Below, in pieces: positions 29,148-36,767 of a DNA stretch of 64,000 nucleotides. Within the stretch, counting starts at the first letter, position 1, and each line of letters opens with the position of its first letter. The notes beneath the pieces are model-generated. The model worked only from the letters and a program-made list of their open reading frames with translations, was not told where the DNA came from and searched no databases. The position numbers were made by a program, and so were the translations under genes. The stretch is from Lentzea guizhouensis (lineage in GTDB: Bacteria; Actinomycetota; Actinomycetes; Mycobacteriales; Pseudonocardiaceae). The stretch is taken from contig NZ_CP016793.1 in the NCBI RefSeq assembly GCF_001701025.1, forward strand, positions 4,526,001 to 4,590,000. The letters are read 5' to 3'.

Positions 29148-29690
29148 ATGAGAGACGTCATCTACCTGGACCGGATGGAGCAGGCCGAGGTCCTGCTCAA
29201 GCCGCAGCGCGTTGAGGTGCTGCGGCAGTTGGCTGCGCCGCGTTCGTGCACCGAGGTGGCCGAGGTGCTCGAGCAGACGCCGCAGCGGGTGCATTACCAC
29301 GTGAAGCAGCTGGTCAAGGTCGGGTTGGTGGACCAGGTGGCCGAGCGCAAGGTGCGTGGGGTGCACGAGGGGCTCTACCAGGCGGTGGCGCGGTCGTACT
29401 GGCTGTCGCCCCGGTTGGTGGGGCGGATCGGGGCCAAGGACGAGCTGGTGTTGGGGCACCTCGTGGATCTGGCCGAGCAGGTGCAGGCGGACATCGCGGA
29501 GCTGGACCGGGATGTGGAGCTGCCGTCGGTCGGGGTGTCCGGGGAGATTCGGGTGCGGCCGGAGGAGCGGCAGCGGTTCCTGGCCGAGTTGCAGACGACG
29601 TTGCAGGACCTGTTCACCCGTTACGGCGGGGCGGAGGGTGATGCGTTTCGGGTTGCCCTGGCCTGCTATCCGAAGGGAGACATGCGATGA
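29148..29690 (+). CDS. ArsR-type winged-helix regulator
   Basis: 180 residues. Winged helix in the first ~85 residues: EVLRQLAAPRSCTEVAEVLE, TPQRVHYHVKQLVKVGLVDQ, and the wing VAERKVRGVHEGLYQ; then a helical domain. No Cys cluster for metal binding. Its last four bases overlap the SRPBCC gene, the common ArsR-SRPBCC pairing in actinobacteria, where the regulator probably controls the pair. Confidence 0.88.
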   Translation: MRDVIYLDRMEQAEVLLKPQRVEVLRQLAAPRSCTEVAEVLEQTPQRVHYHVKQLVKVGLVDQVAERKVRGVHEGLYQAVARSYWLSPRLVGRIGAKDELVLGHLVDLAEQVQADIAELDRDVELPSVGVSGEIRVRPEERQRFLAELQTTLQDLFTRYGGAEGDAFRVALACYPKGDMR

Positions 29691-30562
29691 GCACGGGAGT
29701 TGTGCGCGTTCGGGCGCGGGCGTCGGTCGAGCGGGTGTGGGAGGCGCTGACCAACGCGGACGAGTTGCGCGTGTGGTTGGCGGAGCTCGCGGAAGTTGAT
29801 GTGCGGCAGGGGGTTTTCGAGTTCTGGGGGCGGTTCACGCCGGAGGGGGAGCGTGGGCGGCAGAAGTTGCTGGAGGTCGGCGAGCGCTCGGTGAAGTTCT
29901 CGTGGTTCTTGCACGGCAAGGACTACACGGTTGAGCTGAGCGTGGGGACCAGGGACGGGGAGACCGTTGTCGCTGCCTCCCAGTCGCCGTACCCGGCGTG
30001 GGGTGAGGGGATCGAGGACGAGACGCACGCGGGGGTCGTGCAGACGTTCTGGCCGTTGGTGCTGGGGAACCTGGTCGAGCACGTCGAAGGGCGGCCCGTG
30101 TTCGGGCTGTGTGACTTCTCGACGCCGGAGCAGCGGTTCGAGGTGGACATCGCGGCGCCGGCTGCCGCGGTGATCGACGCGTTGACCGACGTGGAGAAGT
30201 TCCAGCGGTGGTTCGGGGCGCGGGCGTCGATCGAGCCGTTCGTCGGTGGGCGGTGGGCGATGGGGAGCTTCGAGGAGGAGCCGAACCCCGGGAAGGTCGT
30301 CGCGCTCGACGAGAGCCGGTTCGCGATCGAGTTCCCGGACGGGATGGTGTCGTCGTGGGAGCTCGCGGAGTCGGGTGGGAGGACGCACCTGACGTTCGTG
30401 CAGAGCGGGTTCGACCTGGGGACGCCGCCGTACGGGTCGTGGATGGGATGGCTCAGCGGGTTCGTCGACATGCGCAGGATGCTGGAGATCGCCGACTGGA
30501 AGCCGATGTGGCACTCGATGGAGATGCCCGGGCTGCCTGAAGGTGCCCTCGTCCTCGAATGA
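29687..30562 (+). CDS. tandem SRPBCC (AHSA1/START-like) domain protein
   Basis: 291 residues with two SRPBCC domains: residues ~1-140 (VRVRARASVERVWEALTNAD-ELRVWLA) and ~147-285 (FEVDIAAPAAAVIDALTDVE-KFQRWFG). Such domains bind hydrophobic ligands in a deep cavity. Translationally coupled to the ArsR gene by ATGA, so the pair may sense or handle the same small molecule. A hairpin follows. Confidence 0.88.
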   Translation: MSTGVVRVRARASVERVWEALTNADELRVWLAELAEVDVRQGVFEFWGRFTPEGERGRQKLLEVGERSVKFSWFLHGKDYTVELSVGTRDGETVVAASQSPYPAWGEGIEDETHAGVVQTFWPLVLGNLVEHVEGRPVFGLCDFSTPEQRFEVDIAAPAAAVIDALTDVEKFQRWFGARASIEPFVGGRWAMGSFEEEPNPGKVVALDESRFAIEFPDGMVSSWELAESGGRTHLTFVQSGFDLGTPPYGSWMGWLSGFVDMRRMLEIADWKPMWHSMEMPGLPEGALVLE

Positions 30563-30577
30563 TCGGGTGTGAAACGG

Positions 30578-30613
30578 CGGGTGAGAGCTAGATCATCCGG
30601 CTCTCACCCGTTT
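30578..30613 (+). terminator. terminator after the SRPBCC gene
   Basis: CGGGTGAGAGC (30578-30588) and GCTCTCACCCG (30600-30610), perfect 11-bp stem, 11-base loop, then TTT. Confidence 0.8.
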
Positions 30614-30655
30614 GCGCATGGCTTTGTCCGGTGGGACATCGATAGTTTGACGCAC

Positions 30656-30733
30656 GTGCTGCAGGAGACCCGTGTTGCGTTCGCCGCGCTCGTGATCGCG
30701 TTCTCGGTGGCGGTGTCGATCGTGTTCGGCTAG
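30656..30733 (+). CDS. possible 25-residue membrane peptide
   Basis: GTG 30656 opens a short frame, LQETRVAFAALVIAFSVAV-SIVFG, ending at the TAG 30731-30733. A charged head and one hydrophobic helix are typical of small membrane proteins, and third positions are G/C-rich. There is no strong ribosome site, and its stop codon lies inside the left arm of the inverted-repeat element that starts at 30730, so the original end may have been lost. Could be chance. Confidence 0.3.
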   Translation: MLQETRVAFAALVIAFSVAVSIVFG

Positions 30734-30836
30734 GGCCTGTGTCGAGGTCCATGTTCGCGATAGCCGGGTCTGAGGCGCCTCCAGGAACCACCTCAGGCCC
30801 GACTCTCATCGAACGGGACCTCGACACAGGCCCTAG
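30730..30836. repeat. 107-bp MITE-like element with perfect 21-bp inverted ends
   Basis: Bases 30730-30750 (CTAGGGCCTGTGTCGAGG...) and 30816-30836 are perfect inverted copies over 21 bp, with CTAG at both tips. Inside, GGGTCTGAGG and CCTCAGGCCC form a second, nearly perfect stem. No ORF. The two ends supply the TAG stop codons of both flanking reading frames (30731-30733 plus strand; 30833-30835 minus strand), so insertion seems to have trimmed them. A bidirectional terminator between convergent genes is the alternative. Confidence 0.6.
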
Positions 30837-31345
30837 AGCCACGCCGTGATCAGGCCGGGTGAGGCGCACAGGAAGCTGAACCTGGCGAACCGGCCGACCA
30901 GGCCGGTGGCCACGAACATCACCGTGGACATCCCGGCCAGGCCGGCGAGGATGCTCGTCGCCATGAACGGCGGCAGGCCGACCAGTGCGCTCACCGCGTG
31001 GGTGCCCGCCATCCAGTTCGGGTGCGCCTTGCACTTCACGTGGATCCAGTCGCCCCAGCGGTGCATGCGCGTGCCCTCGCCGAACCAGCGCTGCGTGAGC
31101 GACGGCTTGGCGCGTTCCTTCTTCTTGCGGTGCAACCACTTCGGCAGCTGGATGTCGCCGCGCGCCGCGTAGAAGTACAGCAGCTTGCCCAGCACCTGGC
31201 CGACCGCCACGACCAGGCCTACGACCCAGAACGGGACCCCCGGCCAGCGCGCGCCGAGGCCCACCACCCACGCTTCGACACTGATGAAGGGGAGGATCGC
31301 GGAGCCGAGCGCGACCCCGAAGGTGAGGCCAACCAAGCCGAACAC
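30833..31345 (-). CDS. DedA/VTT-type membrane protein
   Basis: 170 residues. Hydrophobic helices at about 4-25, 35-60, 120-150, with a polar middle (KWLHRKKKERAKPSLTQRW). GxxxG-rich segments and MAGTHAVSALVGLPPFMATS resemble the VTT/SNARE-associated fold of DedA proteins, thought to move lipids, but it is short. GTG start is supported by TAGCCT (31353-31358, minus strand) 7 bases upstream. Its stop lies in the right arm of the adjacent inverted-repeat element. Confidence 0.65.
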   Translation of the reverse strand: MFGLVGLTFGVALGSAILPFISVEAWVVGLGARWPGVPFWVVGLVVAVGQVLGKLLYFYAARGDIQLPKWLHRKKKERAKPSLTQRWFGEGTRMHRWGDWIHVKCKAHPNWMAGTHAVSALVGLPPFMATSILAGLAGMSTVMFVATGLVGRFARFSFLCASPGLITAWL

Positions 31346-31366
31346 CCGGCCGAGGCTACACAGTTC

Positions 31367-31909
31367 TCAGGCGTCGAGTCGGACAGCGAGGGGACCGGAC
31401 ATCCTGACCTCGCGCAACGGCCGCCCCCCGGCGTCCAGGGTGCGTACCATGCCGTCACCCGTCCAGCCCAGTCGCTCGTAGAAGTTCCGCGAGGCCTTGT
31501 CGGCTTCCGGGACCCAGGCGATTCCCCTTGTGGCACCGGCGTTCACCAGCTCACGGCAGGCTTGCGCGACGAGCCGGGTGCCGTGGCCCCGGCGGCCCCA
31601 GCGGGGTTCGGTCAAGACGCTGATGAGCGCGGTGGTGGCGGCGTCTTCCGGCAGGGAGCCGTCCGCGTTGGCCACCTCCTCGTCCGGCGCTTTGCTCGCG
31701 ACAACGAACCCAACCGTCCACTCGCCCTCGGTCGCCACGAGCACGGCGCCACTGTGGACCGCGAGCGACCACGCCTCATCCGTGTCGAGGGTGCTCAGCA
31801 CTTCCTCTGGCAACAGTTGCGCGTACGCGAGGCGCCAGGTTTCGCGGTGGATGCGGATGATCTCCGGAACGTCGTTCGCGGTGGCGGTGTGCACGCCGGC
31901 GTCGGCCAT
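31367..31909 (-). CDS. GNAT-family N-acetyltransferase
   Basis: 180 residues. GNAT motif A is LTEPRWGRRGHGTRLVAQACRE (R/Q-x-x-G-x-G/A), motif B NFYERLGWTGDGMVRTLD. Acetyl-CoA acceptor unknown. TAAGGT (31916-31921, minus strand) six bases before the ATG suggests a leaderless message. Separated from the DedA-like gene by 21 bases, which contain that gene's own -10. Confidence 0.9.
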   Translation of the reverse strand: MADAGVHTATANDVPEIIRIHRETWRLAYAQLLPEEVLSTLDTDEAWSLAVHSGAVLVATEGEWTVGFVVASKAPDEEVANADGSLPEDAATTALISVLTEPRWGRRGHGTRLVAQACRELVNAGATRGIAWVPEADKASRNFYERLGWTGDGMVRTLDAGGRPLREVRMSGPLAVRLDA

Positions 31910-31979
31910 TGCCGCACCTTATCGGCCGTTGCTCCGGGAATTGTCAGGGGTGCGTGGCAGCATCGGTGGGGTGCAGAGG

Positions 31980-33191
31980 ATGAGTGCGGACGTCGCCCGC
32001 AGGATCGCCCTGGGTGCGCAGGGCTTCACCGACGTGCGGCCGGCGGTGGCCACGCGCAGGCACCTGCAACGGGTGCTGTCGCGGGTGCAGCTGTTGCAGA
32101 TCGACTCGGTGAACGTGGCGGTGCGCGCCCACTACATGCCCCTGTTCTCGCGCTTGGGGGCGTATGAGTCCGTGCTGCTCGACGACGCGGCGTGGACGCA
32201 CTCGTCGCGCAAGCCGCGGATGCTGGTGGAGACGTGGGCGCACGAGGCGTCGCTGGTGCCGGTCGCGGACTGGCCGCTGTTCCACTCCGGCGCGAAGAAA
32301 CGCGGTTGGTGGCAGAACTACCAGACGTTGGTGGAGCGCTCGCCCCAGCTCGTCGACGAGGTGCTGGCGGCGGTCAAGGAGCTCGGCCCGATCGGTGCGG
32401 GCGCGCTGGAGAAGGCGCTGATGGGCGAGCGGGGCCGGGCGAAGGGCCCGTGGTGGGACTGGTCGGAGGTCAAGCGGATCTGCGAGGTGCTGTTCGGCGT
32501 CGGCGTGCTGACGACGGGCACGCGCCGCGGCTTCGAACGCCTCTACGACCTCACCGAGCGCGTCATCCCGGCGGACGTGCTGGCCCAGCGGTGGACACCG
32601 GACGAGGGCGCGCGCGAACTGGTCACGCGAGCGGCCGTGGCGCTGGGCGTCGCCACCGAGCCGGACCTGCGCGACTACTACCGCCTCGACCCGCGCCGCT
32701 CGCAGGCGGCGGTGGCGTCGCTGGCGCAGGACGGCGTGCTGGAACCGGTGTCGGTCGACGGCTGGCGCGGCCCCGCCTACCGGCACGTCGACGCGAAGGC
32801 CCCGCGCCGGGTCACCGGGCGGGCGCTGCTGTGCCCGTTCGACCCGCTGATCTGGGAGCGGGCCAGGACCGAGCGGATCTTCGGCTTCCGGTACCGCATC
32901 GAGATCTACGTGCCGGAGCCGCGGCGGGTGCACGGCTACTACGTGTTCCCGTTCCTGCTGGACGGCGAGCTGGTGGCACGCGTGGACATCAAGGCGGACC
33001 GGGCGGCGGGGGTGCTGCGGGTGCAGTCGGCGTTCGCGGAGGCCGGGGTGGACCGGCCGCGGGTGGCGGTGGAGCTGGCGGCGGAGCTGGCGCACATGGC
33101 GGAGTGGCTGGGGCTGGAGGACGTGCTGGTGGTGCCGAAGGGGGATCTGGCGGGAGAGCTGGCGGCGGCGCACGCGTCGGGTGGTGGGTGA
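31980..33191 (+). CDS. winged-helix YcaQ/AlkX-like DNA glycosylase family protein
   Basis: 403 residues from ATG 31980 (GGTGGGG 9 bases upstream; GTG 31971 is an alternative). The HTH_42 family stretch LLQIDSVNVAVRAHYMPLF-SRLG carries the QxD catalytic-type motif reported for YcaQ, an interstrand-crosslink and alkylated-base glycosylase; AlkX/AlkZ relatives protect against crosslinkers and genotoxic natural products. Further conserved parts are WTHSSRKPRMLVETWAHEAS and LLCPFDPLIWERARTERIFG near the end. Substrate in this organism unknown. Confidence 0.87.
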   Translation: MSADVARRIALGAQGFTDVRPAVATRRHLQRVLSRVQLLQIDSVNVAVRAHYMPLFSRLGAYESVLLDDAAWTHSSRKPRMLVETWAHEASLVPVADWPLFHSGAKKRGWWQNYQTLVERSPQLVDEVLAAVKELGPIGAGALEKALMGERGRAKGPWWDWSEVKRICEVLFGVGVLTTGTRRGFERLYDLTERVIPADVLAQRWTPDEGARELVTRAAVALGVATEPDLRDYYRLDPRRSQAAVASLAQDGVLEPVSVDGWRGPAYRHVDAKAPRRVTGRALLCPFDPLIWERARTERIFGFRYRIEIYVPEPRRVHGYYVFPFLLDGELVARVDIKADRAAGVLRVQSAFAEAGVDRPRVAVELAAELAHMAEWLGLEDVLVVPKGDLAGELAAAHASGGG

Positions 33192-33425
33192 GGCAGGGCG
33201 GTAGCGGTGGCGTGTGTGTTGGGTAGTGGGTGAGGCGGGGCTGGCGGTGGGCGTGTGCGTCGGGTGAGGCGGGCGAGCAGGCGGCGGCGGCGTGTGCGTG
33301 GAGTGGCGGGAGGCGGGCTGGAGCGGGGCGTGCGTCGAGTGGCCGGTGAGGCGGGGAGCTGGTGGCGGGACGTGCGTCGGAGTGGCCGGTGAGGTGGGAG
33401 GAGCGAAACGTGCGGGTCGTGGGCG
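33185..33425 (+). repeat. G-rich degenerate repeat tract
   Basis: After the YcaQ-like gene the plus strand is extremely G-rich with loosely repeated GTGAGGCGGG-type units (near 33188, 33230, 33266, 33346, 33388) separated by GGTGGCG/GCGTGTGCG stretches. Several runs of three or more G could fold as G-quadruplexes. No convincing gene. Confidence 0.5.
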
Positions 33426-33470
33426 GTGTGCTCGGTTGCGGCGTTGTAGCGGTAGCGGGTGTGCGTGGCC

Positions 33471-33600
33471 CGCGTTTCCTCATTCACGGGCGTCCAGTGG
33501 TGGGTGATCCGGCCGTGAATGAGACGACTGCGGGGGACGGATCAGGACACGGTTCACCTGACTGGGTGAAAGCCAGGCGTCCGGGCGATGCGGACGGGAA
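33471..33600. repeat. dispersed intergenic repeat, copy near 33.5 kb
   Basis: CGCGTTTCCTCATTC (33471-33485) and GACGGATCAGGAC (33536-33548) with TTCACCTGACTGGGTGAAAG and CCAGGCG after it. The same ordered blocks occur at 48103-48270, and the GGATCAGGAC core occurs inverted at 17065-17133. CTCATTCACGG (33479-33489 region) and CCGTGAATGAG also form an 11-bp inverted pair here. No coding potential seen. Confidence 0.5.
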
Positions 33601-33648
33601 GGAGTGATCGCGGCCACGGCGGGAGACGCGCCTCGGACAAGTATTGGA

Positions 33649-33686
33649 TGACAGATGTTGAAATCTGTCAGTCCAAGGTGCATAGT
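33649..33686 (+). promoter_or_regulatory. TetR-type operator and promoter of the aldo-keto reductase operon
   Basis: TGACAGAT-N6-ATCTGTCA (33649-33670) is a perfect 8-bp inverted repeat. It covers TTGAAA (33658-33663), which with CATAGT (33681-33686) at 17 bases forms a good promoter. The operon's second gene encodes a TetR protein, so autoregulation through this site is likely. A small hairpin (CTCATC-CACA-GATGAG, 33691-33706) in the leader touches the ribosome site. Confidence 0.6.
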
Positions 33687-33715
33687 CGAACTCATCCACA
33701 GATGAGGAGTTCGTC

Positions 33716-34699
33716 ATGCAGAAGCGTCAGCTCGGCAACACCGGCCCGGTCGTGTCCGCCATCGGGTTGGGCTGCATGGGCATGTCCAACGCGTACGGCC
33801 CGGCCGACCGGGACGAGAGCATCGCGACGATCCACGCCGCGATGGACGCCGAGGTCACGTTGCTCGACACCGGTGACTTCTACGGTCAGGGCCACAACGA
33901 GCTGCTGATCCGCGAGGCGATCAAGGGGCGGCGGGACGAGGTGCAGCTCAGCGTGAAGTTCGGGGGCATGCGGGACCGGGCCGGCGCGTTCATCGGGTTC
34001 GACACGCGTCCGGCGGCGGTGGCCAACTTCCTGGCGTACTCGCTGGAGCGGCTGGGCACGGACTACGTCGACGTCTACCGGCCGGCGCGGCTCGACCCGA
34101 GCGTGCCGATCGAGGAGACGGTCGGTGCGATCGCCGAGCAGGTCGAGAAGGGCTGGGTGCGGCACATCGGGCTGTCGGAGGTGGGGGCGGAGACGCTCAG
34201 GAGGGCGCACGCGGTGCACCCGATCGTCGACCTGCAGATCGAGTACGGCCTGCTCAGCAGGGGCATCGAGGCGGAGATCCTGCCGACCGCGCAGGAGCTC
34301 GGCGTCGGCATCACGGCGTACGGCGTGCTGTCGCGCGGGCTCATCTCGGCCACGCCCGCGAGGGAGTTCCCGGCCGACGACTACCGCAGCCACACCCCGC
34401 GGTTCCAGGGCGACAACCTGGCCCACAACCTCGGGCTGGTCGAGACGCTCAACGGCATCGCCGCGAGCAAGGGCGTCACCGTCGCGCAGCTCGCGATCGC
34501 GTGGGCCGGGCGCGTGGAGAACGTGGTGCCGCTCGTCGGCACGACCAAGCGTGCGAGGCTGAGCGAGGCGATCGGTGCGCTCGACGTCGAGTTCACCGAG
34601 CAGGAACTGCGGGAGATCGACGCCGTTGTTCCGGTGGGGGCCGCGGCGGGCACGCGGTACGCCGCCGAGCAGATGGCGATGCTGGACAGCGAGAGGTGA
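33716..34699 (+). CDS. aldo-keto reductase
   Basis: 327 residues. Signature start MQKRQLGNTGPVVSAIGLGC-MGM, then LLDTGDFYGQGHNE (catalytic Asp, Tyr), the catalytic Lys in VQLSVKFGG and the NADPH-binding C-terminal part (VAQLAIAWAGRVENVVPLVG-TTK). In the usual YDxxDLYxxH position the sequence is DYVDVYRPAR: the catalytic His of most AKRs is replaced by Pro, as in some related reductases. NADPH-dependent carbonyl reduction expected. ATG after GAGGAG; GTGA overlap with the TetR gene. Confidence 0.92.
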   Translation: MQKRQLGNTGPVVSAIGLGCMGMSNAYGPADRDESIATIHAAMDAEVTLLDTGDFYGQGHNELLIREAIKGRRDEVQLSVKFGGMRDRAGAFIGFDTRPAAVANFLAYSLERLGTDYVDVYRPARLDPSVPIEETVGAIAEQVEKGWVRHIGLSEVGAETLRRAHAVHPIVDLQIEYGLLSRGIEAEILPTAQELGVGITAYGVLSRGLISATPAREFPADDYRSHTPRFQGDNLAHNLGLVETLNGIAASKGVTVAQLAIAWAGRVENVVPLVGTTKRARLSEAIGALDVEFTEQELREIDAVVPVGAAAGTRYAAEQMAMLDSER

Positions 34700-35313
34700 G
34701 CGAAGTGGCGGAGGTGTTGACCGGGGAGGCGATCCTCGTGGCGACCGAAGAGGTCCTGCGCAGGTACGGGCCGGCCAAGGCGACGGTGGTCGACGTCGCC
34801 AAGGCGCTCGGGGTCAGCCACGGCAGCGTCTACCGCCACTTCCCGACCAAGGCCGCGTTGCGCGAGGCCGTGACGCGGCGCTGGCTCGACGTGGTGCACG
34901 CCGAGTTCGAGGCCATCGTCGAGCAGGAGGGCACCGCGGCGGAGCGGTTGCGGGTGTGGCTGCAGGCGTTGTTCGACAAGAAGCGCCGCTCGCACCTCGA
35001 GGAACCGGAGCTGTTCGAGAACTTCCAGGTGCTGGTCAAGGAAAGCGCGAGCATTCCCGAGTACCACGTCCGGCACATGGTGGGGATCCTCACGCGCATC
35101 ATCCGCGCGGGAGTGGAAACCCAGGAGTTCGTGACGGACGACGTCGACGTGACGGCGCAGGCGGTGTGGGACGCGACGGACAAGTTCCACCACCCGTCGC
35201 ACGCCCGGGAGTGGGGGAATCCTCACATCCAGGCCGAGTTCGACGCGGTCGTCTCCCTGGTCGTCGCTGGACTGCGGTACAACCGAAGTCCAAGTGCCAC
35301 AGGCGATGCTTGA
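34696..35313 (+). CDS. TetR-family repressor
   Basis: 205 residues. N-terminal helix-turn-helix: ATEEVLRRYGPAKATVVDVA-KALGVSHGSVYRHFPTKAAL, the standard TetR recognition motif. The C-terminal ligand domain is helical and variable. Overlaps the aldo-keto reductase by 4 bases; the two are one operon with a matching dyad at the promoter, suggesting that the reductase substrate or a related electrophile is the inducer. Confidence 0.92.
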   Translation: MSEVAEVLTGEAILVATEEVLRRYGPAKATVVDVAKALGVSHGSVYRHFPTKAALREAVTRRWLDVVHAEFEAIVEQEGTAAERLRVWLQALFDKKRRSHLEEPELFENFQVLVKESASIPEYHVRHMVGILTRIIRAGVETQEFVTDDVDVTAQAVWDATDKFHHPSHAREWGNPHIQAEFDAVVSLVVAGLRYNRSPSATGDA

Positions 35314-35331
35314 GGGTCACGGAGGTGAACG

Positions 35332-35826
35332 GTGCCGCCTGACGAGTGGATCGACCTGCTGGGAGCGCCCGAGCGGCGTCCTGACCCGGTTGACTGGGAC
35401 GCGGTCAAAGCACGCCTGGGCACACCGTTGCCGACCGACTACGTGCACCTGGCGGAGGCGTATCCCCCGCTCATCGTCGGCGGGTACGTCCGCATCCTGC
35501 ACCCCACGGCGCGCGCCGGGTTCATGAACTGGATGTCGCAGGCGCCCAAGGCTCTGCGGGCGGTGCGGCGCCAGCCGGGCCTGCGCGCGCACCCGGAACG
35601 GCCGGGGCTGCTGCCCTGGGGCACGACGCTGGGCGGCGACCACTGCCTCTGGTACACCGGCGGCGAACCGGACGAGTGGACCGTCGTGATCACCGACCTG
35701 CGCCAGAGCTGGTCCTACGACGGCAACTTCTCCACGTTCATCAGGAAGTTCCTGACCGCGGAGCTGCGGTGCCCGATCTTCCCGGACGACGTCCCCGGCG
35801 GCTCCAAACCGTTCCAGGAGCCGTAG
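35332..35826 (+). CDS. SMI1/KNR4 (SUKH) family protein
   Basis: 164 residues. Pattern VDWDAVKARLGTPLPTDYVHLAEAYPP followed by GGYVRILHP and LPWGTTLGGDHCLWYTGG is that of SUKH-1 proteins, which serve as immunity proteins to polymorphic toxins in many bacteria but also occur alone. No toxin gene is adjacent, so the role is open. GTG start with GGAGG; 18 bases after the TetR gene. Confidence 0.78.
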   Translation: MPPDEWIDLLGAPERRPDPVDWDAVKARLGTPLPTDYVHLAEAYPPLIVGGYVRILHPTARAGFMNWMSQAPKALRAVRRQPGLRAHPERPGLLPWGTTLGGDHCLWYTGGEPDEWTVVITDLRQSWSYDGNFSTFIRKFLTAELRCPIFPDDVPGGSKPFQEP

Positions 35827-35856
35827 GGACGCCGTCCGGGCTCATCCGACCCCCGG

Positions 35857-36762
35857 TCAGCTGGTGGCGGCGGTGACGAGAGCGGAGCCGCTGCCGGTGC
35901 GGCCGGTGATCGTCAGCGCGGCGTCGCCCAGAGGCACGTCGGAGACGTCGAGGTCGCTGCGGGCACCGCCGGACGTGGACACGAGGTCGATCTTGGCGAG
36001 GGTGCCGGAACGGATGCCGACGCGGATGTTGCCGGAGCCGGTGCCGAGCTGGATCTCGCCGGCGGCGGCGTCGGCCACGGTCAGGTCGCCGCTGCCGGTG
36101 CGCACCATGACGTCACCCTGCACCGCGCCCAGCCACACGTCGCCGGTGCCGGTGATGAGGACGGCGTTGTCGCCCACCGACGACACCTCCACGTCACCGC
36201 TGCCGGTCTTGGCCTTGAGCCGCGCGAGCATCGTGCCGAGGCGGACCGTGCCGGAGCCCGAGTTCACCTTGGCCTCGCCGGTCGCGCGGTCCACGTTGAC
36301 GTTGCCGGTGCCCGTGTTCAGGTCCACCCGGCCTGCCTCGCCCGTCACCGACACGTCGGCGGCACCGGTCTTGGACTGCACGTGAGACCCCGCCGGCGCC
36401 GTCACGACGACCGACAACGGCACCGCGCGCAACGGCAGCGCCTTCGACGACTCGATGCGCAGGCGGTTGCCCAGCAGCTCCACGCGGGCCTCCCGCACGG
36501 CGTCCTCCGGCCCGGCCGGCGCGGCGCCGCCCTTGTCGGGACCGAACTGGCCGCTGACCCAGCTCAGCACGCTGGACAGGCCCTCGGTCCAGGTGTTGCC
36601 GGCGGCCGGGTCGTGCCGCACCTCGACGTGCACACCCGGCTCGTTGACCAGCTGCACCTGCACCCGGCCGCTGAGCAGCGAGATGTCGATCTCCGCGACT
36701 CCCGCGAACTCGAAGCTCTGGTGGCGCACCACGCCTGACGGTTCACTCGACGGTTCGGTCAT
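35857..36762 (-). CDS. DUF4097-type beta-strand-repeat protein
   Basis: 301 residues. After residue ~110 the sequence is a regular run of short repeats (TGTGNVNVDRATGEAKVNSG, SGTVRLGTMLARLKAKTGSG, DVEVSSVGDNAVLITGTGDV) typical of right-handed beta-helix DUF4097/DUF2807 proteins, often adhesin-like or scaffolding. No signal peptide, so it seems cytoplasmic. It starts 5 bases after the stop of the ribbon-helix-helix gene and must be co-transcribed with it. Confidence 0.85.
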   Translation of the reverse strand: MTEPSSEPSGVVRHQSFEFAGVAEIDISLLSGRVQVQLVNEPGVHVEVRHDPAAGNTWTEGLSSVLSWVSGQFGPDKGGAAPAGPEDAVREARVELLGNRLRIESSKALPLRAVPLSVVVTAPAGSHVQSKTGAADVSVTGEAGRVDLNTGTGNVNVDRATGEAKVNSGSGTVRLGTMLARLKAKTGSGDVEVSSVGDNAVLITGTGDVWLGAVQGDVMVRTGSGDLTVADAAAGEIQLGTGSGNIRVGIRSGTLAKIDLVSTSGGARSDLDVSDVPLGDAALTITGRTGSGSALVTAATS

Positions 36763-36767
36763 CCCGC

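Noticed and set aside
35332..35826. SUKH gene as part of a toxin-immunity locus
   Set aside because: No polymorphic toxin, RHS or LXG gene next to it; neighbours are TetR and DUF4097 genes.
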